Source: Fratercula arctica (taxonomy: Eukaryota > Chordata > Aves > Charadriiformes > Alcidae). Taken from it: 64,000 nucleotides of DNA. Position numbers and translations under genes: made by a program. The notes below the pieces were generated by a model. That model had not been told where the DNA came from. It did not search any database and saw nothing but the letters and a program-made list of their open reading frames with translations. The stretch covers positions 59,034,096-59,098,095 of the forward strand of contig CANTUZ010000003.1 in NCBI GenBank assembly GCA_947846985.1. Direction: 5' to 3'. Of the stretch, positions 1 through 12,700 are shown piece after piece; positions within the stretch are counted from its first letter, which is position 1, and every line of letters begins with the position of its first letter.

Positions 1-80
1 GCGGAGGAAGAGCCGCCTCTCCACTCCGACCGCCCCGCCGGAGCGGTGCCGCCCCGCCGGGACGGCCACAGCGATTTTGA
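1..80 (+). other. GC-rich edge with possible exon of an unidentified transcript
   Basis: The first 80 bases are very GC- and CpG-rich. Frame 1 on the + strand is open from the window edge (AEEEPPLHSD..., ending GHSDF) and runs into GTATGT at about position 80, a plausible 5' splice site, after which base composition drops. This could be the tail of a coding or non-coding first exon. Human synteny predicts PHACTR2 on this side, but transcribed on the - strand, so the CpG-rich sequence could equally be the 5' end of that gene's promoter. Too little is present to decide. Confidence 0.25.
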
Positions 81-2639
81 GTATGTCGGAGCTTAAATTT
101 TGTGTTTGCACAAGGACAAAGCAAGGGAAGGTGGTGCTGGGGGGTGGGTGCAGATGCACGGAGGGAGGGGACGCGGGGAGACCCCCGCGTCCCCTCCCTC
201 CGTGCTCCCCGCTCTCCTCATATCCAACTCTCGGGGGAAAAAAAAAGAGAATCAGTTAAAAAGGAGCCGAGCACCCAACACCACCACTTCTGTTTTGTGT
301 AACGGTGCCCTCCCTCCTCCCCCTCCACCCGGCTCGTCCTCGGCAAAACCGGGAGGTTGCACAAGGCATGGCACCCCTTACAGCCCAGCCGGCAGGGCGA
401 TGAGTCAAATCTCCCGCTCCCCTCCCCTTCTTCGTCGCCTTTCTTTAGGTTTGGATTCCAGGCAAGAGGTTTTTCACCAGATTTACAACCATGTGACTCA
501 ACGTTTTGGGAGGTAGTCAGTCCTCCTGCCTTTCAGATCAGAAGCGGGAGTCACACCGACTTTGGCAAAAGCAAAATCAAGCCCCGTGGTTTCATTTTCT
601 GGTGCTTGTTTTACAAATACGCTTTTATGACATGATTAATCTTCAAAAGGAGATTTTACATTTTCACTGTTTCTTACAGGCAAATCATTTTATATTCTGA
701 CTTGAATTAAATCCTTGCTACCTTGAAGTCATGAAGCTATGAAATATGAAAGTCCCGTTCATACTGTATGAAAACATTTCAGCATCTCCTGCTCCCTGGG
801 TCTGAATCAAAGTCGATGGAGTCTGAAAAAATGTCCATGCGAAATTAAGTTTCACGGCTTCTGCTTCCTACCAAACAATCAAATGCCTCTTCCTCAAGCC
901 CCATGCAGGTCCCCAGGCACGGTGGTTTTGCAGTCTTCCCGGCAGTCATACGGCTCAGGCACCCTGTGCCTTTGTCCAAGCAATCCATCTGGTACGTGAG
1001 TCTCGTATGTCAGCCATTAGTCAGGTCAAAAGGTCTTTTCTGCTCAGCATCTCCCAGGGAATTGCCTTCATCATTTCCTCTCCTGCCCCCCTCCGCTGAC
1101 AGACCAGCCTGCTCCTTCCCAAGCTGTGGAGAGCTTTCCCAAGCGGGACTGTGCTGCGAGAGTGAGAGGCAGGATCTTCTCCTCGTGAGGTGCAGCAGTG
1201 AGCCCCATGCTTACACAGCCTCCGGCGGGGGCCCGGTGGCTCCAGCGTCACGCAGGCGGGCACGCCATGCCCAGGTTTAGAGAGTTTCCTGCAGTTGCAG
1301 AGACCTGTCTGGCATTATTCACAGTCTTACAAGGTACTATTTTTATTATTTACCCTTTGCATCATTACAGATGTGACTGTGCACTGAGGATCTTTTCCCT
1401 CACTGGAGATTTCAGTAGCTGTGCCTGTGTGGGCTGGTGACCTTTTCTGAACCTGTTTACACCTTAATCAGAAGTGAACTCATGACCGCCATTTACCGAA
1501 CTGTTTTCTACTTCTTTTTTTTTTTTTTTAATTTAAAGGATGTGATAAAATTCATTAAATGAAATACAGTTCCTGCTCCAAATCTCACCGAATCTGATGT
1601 CAGGTCACTGATGTCAGTGGGCTTTGGGTCAGACCCCAAGCTTTTTTTAAATTTTTTTTTTCCTTCAAAGCATTTTGAGCCACACACAGAGCAGCTGTAA
1701 CTTTGGCGTGCTCTACAGAATAAGCTTCAGAGAGTCTACTTCAAAATTCACACACTAAGGAGCTGCTTGGTGTCTGCAGTCCTTTGGTGTGATAAAAAAG
1801 AAAAGGAGAACATGAAGAAATCCAGAGATAAACTAGATAAGATACCATAGCAAGAGGTCAAAGGCGTTTAAGGATTCCTTTCGAGAAGCAAAGTGACATC
1901 TAAAGGGGTGAAGGTAAAAGAAGACATAGAGAAAGTAGGTCAACATTGAATGCAAAGGAGATATGAAGAGGCTCCTATTGTGATATCAAAGTGCTTTTGT
2001 AAATCAGAGTAATGTGGCAGTCAGTCAGAAAGAATGATACCATGGAAGTCACAATGCTTTTTATCAGCCTTTAACTTCATGCACTCATCAAGGTATGGAA
2101 ATGAAAATATTAAAAAATTATGTACTTCCCATTTTCACAGCCCTTTAGATATTTTTGGATGAAATGTAACAGCTGTGGTTAATAGCTCTGGAAACTTAAG
2201 TTCTGTTTCCATAGAACAGCACTAAAATACGCATCCTTCCCAGGCGGAGAGAGATTAATTCAGTTGTCTGCTCATTCATTTTTAACTGTGCTGATGAGAT
2301 TGCCAAAGAAATTTCCATTCGTGGTGATGATTTCAGAAGTTAGTATTTGCTGATCAAACCCAATTATTTCATAAAGGCCATCCAATGGTCACTAGGGTCT
2401 GATGCAAAAATACACAATTTGGGCATTGGGAGAGACAGGAGAAGCACCGGCACAGGCTACAGAGATGCTGGAAGATTCGTCTTTGGAAGGACGTGCCACC
2501 CATGGCTCACCCGCAGCACATCTCGTGAAGCAAGGCACCTTCAGTATGGGCATCCTCCGAAGCCATTCCAAAGGTTAAGGAAACATTTCCTTGACAGGCT
2601 TCGGGCCACTGCTCTACGCCGGCAGCCACCGCATACCGA
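81..2639. other. Upstream flank of FUCA2, no gene recognised
   Basis: No coding exon was recognised. The stretch has a short polypyrimidine/polypurine area at 230-330, T-rich runs near 1515 and 1645, and otherwise ordinary AT-balanced sequence. Short open frames here have no recognisable domain. Confidence 0.5.
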
Positions 2640-3083
2640 TGGGGCTGGAAGGAGCTGCAGAGACACGAGACACAAGTATTACGAGGAGCAGCTGAGGGAA
2701 CTGGGATTGTTCAGCCTGGAGAAAAGGAGGCTGAGGGGAGACCTTGTCGCTCTCTACAACTACCTGAAAGGAGGGTGTAGGGAGGTGGGGGTCGGTCTCT
2801 TTTCCCATGTAACAGGCGATAGGACAAGAGGAAACGGCCTCAATTTGTGCCAGGGGAGGTTTAGATTGGATATTATGAAAAATTTCTTCACTGAAAGGGT
2901 TATCAAGCATTGGAACAGGCTGCCCAGGGAAGTGGTAGAATTGTCATCCCTGGAGGTAATTAAAAGAGAGGCAGATGTGGTGCTGAGGGACATGGTTTAG
3001 TGATGGTTTTTGTCGGAGTTAGGTTGATGGTTGGACTCGATGACCTTAGAGGCCCCTTCCAACCTAGGCGATTCTATGAGCAT
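2640..3083 (+). mobile_element. CR1 LINE 3' fragment (end of ORF2 plus 3' UTR)
   Basis: A 5'-truncated CR1 non-LTR retrotransposon. The open frame to the stop at 2998-3000 encodes the typical CR1 ORF2 C-terminus ([61 protein letters not shown]). It is followed by the CR1 3' UTR (TTGGACTCGATGACCTTAGA..., CCTTCCAACC) and the terminal GATTCTATGA. The upstream part of the long frame (2347-2640) does not look like CR1 and is an accidental join. The 3' end lies about 230 bp before the FUCA2 ATG and directly abuts its CpG island. Confidence 0.9.
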
Positions 3084-3139
3084 TACACCTCGTCCTGCTC
3101 GGGAAGGGACAACGAGTTCCTGATTTGGAAGCAGGCGGG

Positions 3140-3211
3140 GAGGGAAAAACCAGAGCCCTTCACGAGCAGGCGGCAGAGGCGGGCGGCATTTTGGCCTGAG
3201 CGCGGCGGGGA

Positions 3212-3249
<38 letters not shown>

Positions 3250-3720
3250 CCCCGGGCCGCGGCCGGCCCGCCGCCCCCGCTCGCCCTCAGGAGCTCCTCC
3301 CCGCAGCCCGCCGCCATGTCGGGTCCGCCCGGCCGCGCCGCGCTGCTGCTGCTGTTGCTGGGGCTGCCGGGGCTGCTGTCGGCGGGCGGCGGCGGGGGGC
3401 AGCGCCGCTACGAGCCCACCTGGGGCTCGCTGGACGCCCGGCCGCTGCCCCCCTGGTTTGACGAGGCGAAGTTTGGCGTCTTCATCCACTGGGGCGTGTT
3501 CTCGGTGCCCAGCTTCGGCAGCGAGTGGTTCTGGTGAGCTCTGCGGCCTGGCCCCTGGCCCTGGCCTCTGCCCTCGCCGGCCGCAGCGGCCTGCCCTGCC
3601 CGGTTCGGACCGGCCTGGCCCCGCAGCCCCCTCAGGCCCCGGGCACGGCCGCCGTGGGGCAGCTGGGAGGGTGGCAGCGAGATGGCTGCTGCGGTTGGGC
3701 GATACCAGCCATCTGAGGGA
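3140..3720 (+). promoter_or_regulatory. FUCA2: CpG-island promoter and first exon region of FUCA2
   Basis: GC content and CpG density rise sharply from about 3140, peak around exon 1 and fade in early intron 1. No TATA box is evident close to the start codon, as expected for a housekeeping CpG-island promoter. The transcription start site cannot be placed exactly. Confidence 0.7.
3212..3247 (+). repeat. GAGCCC hexanucleotide tandem repeat, 6 copies
   Basis: Six perfect head-to-tail GAGCCC units (36 bp) lie 68 bp before the FUCA2 ATG, in the 5' UTR or core promoter. The - strand reads GGGCTC six times: six G3 tracts with 3-nt loops, meeting the usual G-quadruplex pattern. Confidence 0.95.
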
Positions 3721-6700
3721 GAGAGAGCTCTTTGGGCCGGGCGGGGTTGGGCTTGGTGTCCCCCCAAAGAGGTGGCTGGGTGTGAAGCCCCTCTGCAGAC
3801 GCACCCTGGAGCTGAGGCCTGTGGGAAGAGGTGTTATCCCACCTGAGGCCGGACAGGGAGACCATGGACTTTATGATGCCATTTACGAAGGAAGCAGAGG
3901 TTGATGTGCTTCTGGTACGTCTGACCATCTGCCTGCCCAGCCCTAAAACCCATGAATACCTTGGCTAAGGTGAACCAAGCTGAGCAGAGAGCTCATAGTG
4001 CTGAAAGATGTGCTTTCCACAGCGCTGGTGAAGGAGGCGGTTGGTTGAGTGGCAGAGGGAGGCCTCTCCAGAGCCAGGATGAAGGGATGGATGAAGGGGT
4101 GCTCCCCAGGCCCTGTGGGGACAGATGGAGAAGCCTTGAGCAGCTCTTGCTGGAGTGCTGCGGTACTGTCTGTAAATAATGCAGGAGTCCATCGCTCCTT
4201 CCATCTCTGCCCTTGCTTGGCAAACTGCCTGCACTTTTCATGTGCATGTTTTGTGCTGTTGATGGTTTTCTTCTTAGTATTTTTATTAAAGAGTACTTTC
4301 TGCTTAAAAGAACCTAAAGCTTTGATCCTTCAAATAATTTTAATTCAAAGGCTGAATAAAACCTTTGATTTGTGAGTGTTCACTGGTTCAGGCTCTTTGT
4401 AAGTGTTTTTTCGCTGTCTTTCCGTGCTCTACAAAATTCTGCCTGTATGACTTCAAGGGAGTCACGTTGTCATTTACAATATGAAGATAAGAGCAGCTCT
4501 GTGGCAGAGCTATTCCAAACCTTAAATGCAATATTTGTAACACAAACCAAGGATATAAACAAACTGCTGTTTTCTGACAATATTTAGTCTGTTCTTTTCA
4601 GAGTTATGTTCAAGCGTTTAATCAGTTTTTTTAATGTTTATTAATAAATTGCCTTCCCGGTGGAGGGTGGGGAGGAAGCTAGCTTTGGTTTCAAGATTTA
4701 CTCTGAGAGCTGTGCACCGATAGTAGTGCACAGATTCAGGATCAAGCATTTCTTTTTTGTTGTTGTTCTAAAAAGACTCCAAAACACTCTAATGTAGTTC
4801 ATGAAGTTGTTTTCTTATATTCCTGTAGCCTCCCATCCTTAGGCATATGTGGCAGCATGTGCAGTCAGCTGATTGAGATCCTGTGTTAGCAGCTTCAGAT
4901 GGAGGTCATAAACTCTGATATCACCCAGCCTGTCCTCCTTCCCTCAGAGCTGCACAACCTTGGTCAGGATGTTTCTACGCTCTAATGGTGTCAGAGTAGA
5001 AGTGCTCATGTTAGCAAACCATGTGACAAAGGGAGAGAAGCAAGGATGTTACCTGTTTTATTATGCAATTGCATACTTCAAAATCGGAGTTGTTGGTTTT
5101 TTTCCCAGGCTCTTTCAATGAGGAAGGCTTTGTCAGCCTCTTTCTTCTAGATTTTTTCCCGGTTGGCTGCCAGGAATCATGTTTATTTATGCTGAAGTCT
5201 GTTTGGGAAAGTTACAACAGTATCCATAGCTTACTGTGATCTTAAGGAACAGAGGTCAAAGTCCAGCTCAGGACAGGGAAGAGAAACACATTTCAAACAT
5301 TCAGATTCTGGCCTGTTTTATTCCTTCACTTTCACTTTGTTTTCATTTGTGTCTAAATTTGACAACAGGATTTTTGCTGCTCGCCTTCATTCATAGAAAG
5401 GTGAATGCTTTCTGATCCTTTTCCTGTAACTATCAGCAGGCACAATGTATATTGTTGTTAGAAGGTCTCCAGCAATAAGGCTGTTCATGCAGTAAGGACT
5501 GTTGTGTGCTGTTTCTGGAGCTCCTATTTCAGGTAGAGGAGGGATGGAGCGGGTTGAAAATAAACGGTGCTCTGTTGTTGATTTGGGACCTCTGCGCATG
5601 ACGAGAGTGAGAGACCACCATCTTTCAGATCACGGAGCAGAGTAGGCCAGTTGGAATAGTGACAGTACGGGTCAGTGTCATGGGGAAGCACAGGATAGAA
5701 ACCGTCCCTGTCTTTGCTAGGTGGGATGCAAAAGGAGATCCTCAACTTATTTTTCCTTTTAGTTCCTAAATCTGTGTGCACTGGTAGGTAGGTAGATATG
5801 TGCCTGCATGCTAGAGCCTGTGATGGAGGTACATTTTTAAGTGTGTGGGGTTCTTGCAGAGGCAGGTTGTTGTTGTGGGGTGCCTTTGCTTCAAAGCTTC
5901 AGGTGGGCAGAGGCTGCAGCCACAGCTCTCTCCTGCTCTGGGACCATTGGCATCTGCTCGCACATCAGGTCACCCAGCTGCATTTGGCATAGAGGACTCC
6001 GGACCAGCAGAGAGGTAAAGCCGCTGGCCTGCATGTTTGTGGGTTGCAGGAGTTGCAATGTAGGGGGCAGAGCAGAGATGCCTGATGGCTGTGTGACACT
6101 TGAGGAGGACGAGTCCATAAAAAGTGCATTCCTTGTGCCAGCTGAGCTGCTTGCATGGACGGTCTGTCTACCTGTGCTCTCTAGTATGGTTTCAGGATTT
6201 GGGTACTGAACAAGACTGGCATTTTTCTATTCTCAAAGTGTAGCTGCTTTGTGACATTGCTTGAAATGAAATCCTGGGACCTTTCCAAAATGGAGTGCTT
6301 GAAAGATGTAGAGCGTGGGGAAAGAGGACAGAGAAAAGGAAATATTTGATAGTTAATACTATTCTGAAGCAGTTCTGTCTTATTGCCAGTGTCACGTACC
6401 TCCAAGTGCATGTGCCTCTCAGTGTGAAAACAAATAGGAGCTGATGATTTCAATTCTTCGTGTCTAAAAATACACCAGCAGACATGTTTTGCTGTATATT
6501 TTGTAGGTGGTACTGGCAGAAGGAAAAGAGAGCGCCCTATGTGAAATTTATGGAGGCAAATTACCCACCTGGGTTCAGTTACGAAGATTTTGGGCCACTG
6601 TTTACCACAGAATTCTTTGATCCCAACCAGTGGGCAGATATTCTGAAGGCTTCAGGGGCAAAATATGTTGTCTTAACTTCAAAACATCATGAAGGTAAGT

Positions 6701-9700
6701 GGAAGATTTATGAATGTTAGTAACTGTTGCATTTCTGTCAACAGAAGAAAAATCCAGATGACTTTCCTGCCTGCTAAGTGATAGAGAAAGCCAGGCAGCC
6801 TTATCTGCCCCAACCCAACAAAACAGGAAACAAACCACCCAAGAAATGCATGTGCGTTTTCCTGACTCTTACACAAAAGCTATGGCCATGAAGCTTGCAC
6901 AGGAGGAAAAATAGATTGTGCCATTGTTCTGTTGCTGTAGGTAAGACAGCCTGAAGCGGTGAGGGCAGCTGAGCTTCCTCCAGTAACCATAGTTTATTTT
7001 TTATTGTCGTGCAATTTATCGCTCAAGGAACCACAAAAGTGAATTCTGCACTGTTTAACAGATGGAGAGTTGCTGTGTACAGGCAGTTAACAAGCTCCGT
7101 AGGTTTCTCCAAGGAATTCAGGAGGATGTTCCAGGAGTCAATTTCAGAGTTATAGGGTATAACTTTTCCTGATGCAGTGCATAGAAGCCAAAACCTCGAA
7201 CCAGGTCTGAAACTTCACAGGCATGATTGATTTTTGGCACTGTAATTACAATATGCTTTGCAGGGAAAAGCAGAGAAAAAGAAAGTGATTGGAAGGAAAT
7301 ATGGTAGCAAATAAAGTACAAAATACTAAGATGCAATATGACGGTACACCTAAGTGAATGTTGTTGGTCTTTGGGGAGATGTGAGTTCAAGACTGGCAAC
7401 TCGTAACTTGAGAATATTAATCTCAGCTGTGACACACATAAAATCTTGATCTTGATGATGCCCATGGTGTAATTCGTAGTGACTTCAAAAGAACCATGAT
7501 TCATTTAGTCTGTCCTGTAGCCTTGGGCACGAATTTTTAGCTTGTTTGTCTAGTTGATACAGTTACATGTATCCAGTTCACAAAAAGATTGCAAATTTAT
7601 TAGGCAATGAGTATGAAGCAGTTTGAAGGTGAGAGTGCTCTAAGTCTGCAGTGCAGTAGTACTTCTAAGTGCTTGTGCTGGATTGATGAATGTCTGAAAT
7701 GTTAAATCCCTCCTGATACTTAATGCTGGTATTTTAAAAGCTGTTTCAGGAGTTTTCACACTCTGCTTATGTATGTGTACCAAGTAGTTAATTGAGCTGT
7801 TATAAATGTCAGGACAAATGAAAAGTGAACATTTGCGTAAGATCTAAACAGAAAGGAAGGAGAATAGTCTTTGGATGCAAATGGTAGCTTGTGCGTTCTG
7901 CAACTGAGAAAGCATTTAATCTTCCAATTGTTGAATGTGTATTCACAGTTCACATTTGATACATTCAGTGGAAATGTAGACGCCTCAAAAGTTGCTGTAT
8001 TTTTGGTTAATTTAACTGGGACACATGAATAGAGTGAATAATTGAGGAGAAGGAATAATTATCCTAAGCAGTACAGAACTGGAGAATTTAATGTTTTTTT
8101 TATATATATATATAAATGCATACGTGTCTGAATAAAAAAAATACATAAACAAATCTGGTATGATGTTCTGATGTTATGACTACTATCATGCATAAACAGA
8201 TTATAGGCATACTCTATACCATGATAACAATATTATTACATATATGATTTTTATTATTTTATATCTGCTTTTTGCAACATACTTGCGGACTACTTTCCAG
8301 AAGGAGGAACTATAACTTCCTCTCCTCTGCTTCCCTTTCTTATCCTTTGATTTTTCTCTTTCTAGGCTTTACTTTGTGGGGGTCCAAATATTCTTGGAAC
8401 TGGAATGCTGTTGATGTGGGACCAAAACGAGATCTTGTGGCTGAACTAGCAACATCTGTTAGAAACAGGACTGACTTGCATTTTGGGTTATATCACTCCC
8501 TGTTCGAGTGGTTTAATCCTCTCTTCCTTGAGGATGCCACCAATGTCTTTAAGACAAGAAAGTTTCCAACCAGTAAGTCATTACCAGAACTCTATGAACT
8601 TGTGACCCAGTACCAACCAGAAATAATTTGGTCTGATGGGGATGGAAATGCGCCAGATACTTACTGGAACAGCACTGGTTTCTTGGCTTGGCTGTATAAT
8701 GACAGGTACATAATGATGCTGGTTTACCTCCTTATCTGGAATTCTGCTCTGTGTTTAGTTTGTCTCATTTTCTGTATGTTTTGTTGAACCTGTTACACCT
8801 ACTTATGAGGACTTAACTAAATATTATTTTCCTGAAATATAGAATCCAGATCTTCCCTAAAACTATCAAAGCTTGCTTTAGAAAAAGGACTGTTTCATAC
8901 TTTTTTTAACCACATTTGCAAGTTAATCAATTAAGATGGTATTGGCTATTCTACCTGATCATCTTCTTCCCTAAGTATTGTCTGCTGCACAGACAAACAG
9001 GATAGCAGGATAATTTGAGAATATGGGTGTGTTGTTGTCATTGCACATTGAACATCTGGCAGTGGATGTAAAGTGCAGGCTGCTTTCTGGCAGGCCTCCT
9101 GTGAAAGTCTGCAGCATGTTTCCCTAAGAAATGCTGAGAACAGGATTCCTGAAATTGCACTTAATCCAATTGTAATAAATTAATAGTTCAGAAGTCATTT
9201 TCTGGGAGGGATGTGTGTGGGAAGGGCTTCCGCAGGCTGTGACTGTGTTTTTTAGAATAAAACTCATAAAATTTCTCTGTTTCTAGTCCAGTCCGGGACA
9301 CAGTTGTGACCAATGACCGCTGGGGAGTTGGCAGCATCTGTACGCATGGGGGCTTCTACACGTGCAGTGACCGGTATAACCCCGGACACCTCCTGCCTCA
9401 CAAGTGGGAGAACTGTATGACTATTGACAAGAAGTCGTGGGGGTACAGGAGGAACGCACAGCTTGACGATTACCTCACAATCGAGGACTTGGTGAAGGTA
9501 CAGTGGGACAAAGGAGTTGCCTGCAGCTTCTGATTCTCCCTCCTGATTATTATATTATGCTATGTAACATTTAAATTATGTATCTATTTCAATAAAAATA
9601 TTATTTTAATTAAGGAATCGATAAAATAATAAATAATTTTCTTCGTTTACAGCCTAACAGTGGCAGGGTGGAGTATCCATGTGGTTCTTACTAATTTTAT

Positions 9701-12700
9701 AGAAACGACTAAGAGAAAAATTATCTAGTAAAAATTCAGTCAGTTTCTTAGAAGCTGTTTCCCCAGTGAGTAACTGGCCAAAGATTGATCTGGATAGACT
9801 CATAATTACCTTTCCTACTAAGTTTTTGTAGTAATTGCACCTCCAAGTTGATGAGAAGCAGTTTCATGTGTTCCTGTGTAGGAACTCCTGACTGAAGGCT
9901 ACATCTTTTCCCCCTTCTACCTAGAAACAGTTTATAAGTCTTACTTGTCTTTTTACCTTGTAGCCAGAAGCTTTCCTTTCATCCCATTTCATTTAGAGAA
10001 AATAAAACACAACACACTTATTACAGACACACAGATAAACACTAGCAGAAGCAGACAGCTGGTGTTAATAGAACATTGATTCCTGTTGCTAGTCTAAGGT
10101 ATTAAAAAAAAGATTTGAAGCTTAGGAAAACTGAATGAAAGGAAGACTGATCGATCTTTCAGATAAATGCATTTAATAGCAAAATGCAGCTAGTGAGTTA
10201 TTGTTGCTTAGTACAAATCTGTGGTTAGTACTGTCCTTGCAAAAGATAATTTCAAATTGAAGTAACCTCTTTGCAGAGGCAGAAGGTTTAAATTCATTCA
10301 GTAGCCTGTCTCCAGCTGTCTGTTCCTCAGACTTGTGCATCTCAGTCCATGATCTCTGGAGGGCAGTGTAGATGTGAACACAAATATTTAGGGATCTTGT
10401 AGAAGGCTTCCTCATGTTTTACAGCTTTCTCCGTAAAATAGGGAGAGCATCAGAGGAAGGAGGAGGAAGTTGTTTCTCTCAGCTTCAGTAAAAATGAAGT
10501 GGCATCTGTTAGCCTTATTCTTCTCTTGTGTAGAGAAATCACCTATCTGTTCTATCAGGAAAACCCTCATGAAATTCCTGCAGAAGTCAAAATGTGTCGT
10601 AGCATCTGATTCTAGTGTCAGACACATTGGTGCAAAAATGTATTTTGGGCTGGTTTTTGCCATAAAAATTTGACAGCAGAGCTTTGTTCTACGGGACCTT
10701 AAATTTCGTATTGACTGTTGGGAATACCCCCAAAATCTAAATGTGCAGTAATAACAGAATTCATTCAGTTCATCGTTCTGAAGCAGTATGCCTGGCGTTA
10801 GAAATAACTTCAAATATATGATCTCATTAGCCCTAACCATATGTTCTGTGTATGTGTTTAAAAACATTTCAGCAACTTGTAGAAACAGTGTCTTGTGGAG
10901 GAAATCTCTTAATGAATATCGGGCCCACTCACGATGGTCGCATCGCTGTTATATTTGAGGAACGCCTGAGGCAGATGGGTGCCTGGCTGAAAGTCAACGG
11001 AGAAGCCATCTATGGAACAAAACCATGGAGAGCACAGAACGACACGGTCACACCAGAAGTGTGGTAAGGCTGCTCAATCCGTGTAGGCTGCCTAAAGCAG
11101 CAGCAGCAGCGTATGTGAATTTTTGAAATTCTTAATGACTTGATGCTATGGCAATCACCAGCTTAGTTTCTGTGCTGTGAAGAAATTAACCCTTTTATCC
11201 GTTTAAGTAACTGCATGTAAAAGTGTGTATAAAACTGTAGGTAGACAATGGATGTCAGAGACCGTAGTTTTGGGATGATGCTGAGGCTGAAGGGGAAGGT
11301 TGCCAGCATTTCCTTAGTGATCTTGTGCTTCTTAGTGTAGCTGGCTACAGAAACTATAAAAAAAAATATATACAAATCCAGAAATATAAAACTGCTATGA
11401 AGTCTATATCTGTACAAAGGAATACTTGGTATTACTGTTCAGAGTGAAAGAGGGGAGAGAAAGAAAAGAGAGATCAGTCTAGCATATTCTGCATTTCTTT
11501 TTAAGGTAGTAATGCATGGGAAGAGCAATTGTTTGGTCACTAAATTAAGCCAAAATTCCAGAGATGGACTCTCCTCTGCCTTTGTGCCTCACAGCTGCTC
11601 TAACACCTCAGTCATCCATCAGGGTTTTGGTCTTGACCCTCTTCTGCCTCTTTTTACTTCTGTTCCCAGTAAGATTTGGGTATCTGGCTTTAGCCTTGAA
11701 ATGCTGATCTGTTGACTGTTTAGTAAAACCACTTCGAAGAGCAGTAAAAAATTGTAGCTAAATGAAGGAAGGAGGGAGGAATTTTTCAGGTGTATGCCAC
11801 AAGATTTCCAAGGACATGCTGTAGATAAATATCTGCTGAAATTAAAAGTTTTTAAAAAAACTAGCTATGCAAGGTGGAATCTTTATTGTTGCACATACTG
11901 CTGTTAAATTTTTTTTAGTGGAATGTCTGTATGTTTGTGTATAACCCACAATTACCTGGTAATGATTCCCACTGTTCTGTAAGTACTTTTTTCCTAGATG
12001 GCTGAGCAGCGGTGAGCTATTATATGCTTGCTAAAGTTAGTACAGATGTTTACCTCTACATTCAGTTCTTTAATAGTCTCTATTACCTCTAGTTTTTTGG
12101 AACGTGTATTCAAGGAACAGTACTTTATTGAAGGGTATAAATTATCTGAAAAGATGGTTATGTGTGTGAAAATGTAATTAATGCCGACTTGTCAAATCTG
12201 TTTTTCCAGTCTTGAAAGCACTCTATGTATTGCTTCAGAAAAATTTACAAGGAAGAACTGACATGCATTTCCCGTTTCCAACCAGGTACACTTTCAGCCC
12301 TAAAGAAGGCAAAGTCAATGCTATCTTCCTTAACTGGCCAGTCTCTGGGACGCTGGAACTTGGTGAGCCACAGGCTAAGCTTGGAGAAACACAGGTAAAA
12401 GACACCCCACCCCCCCTCCCATCCCCACTCCCCCCCTCTCCCTTTAGAACAGTGAGGCTTTTAACACACGGTGCAAGAAATGAACATGATCTGAAGGAAA
12501 ACACCTCAAGGATTTGTCATGTTCCATCAGTGTTTATTTTAGTTTCTGTCATCTTTGGGAATGCATAGCTCTTAGGACATTGGAAGAGACCCAGCAAAAT
12601 GTTTGTTTTCATTCTGGGACCTCCTTGTCACAGTCCTCCCAGTGGGATGTTTCTTCTCCAACAAAGTTAGACTGTATTGTTGCTGGGATGTGTTTTAGCT

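Noticed and set aside
2347..3000. 217-codon open frame on the + strand upstream of FUCA2
   Set aside because: Its second half is CR1 ORF2 C-terminus and its first half has no recognisable content; an accidental fusion of unique sequence with a transposon.
3160..3928. Long antisense and alternate-frame open frames over FUCA2 exon 1
   Set aside because: Composition artefacts of the GC-rich exon and the hexanucleotide repeat.
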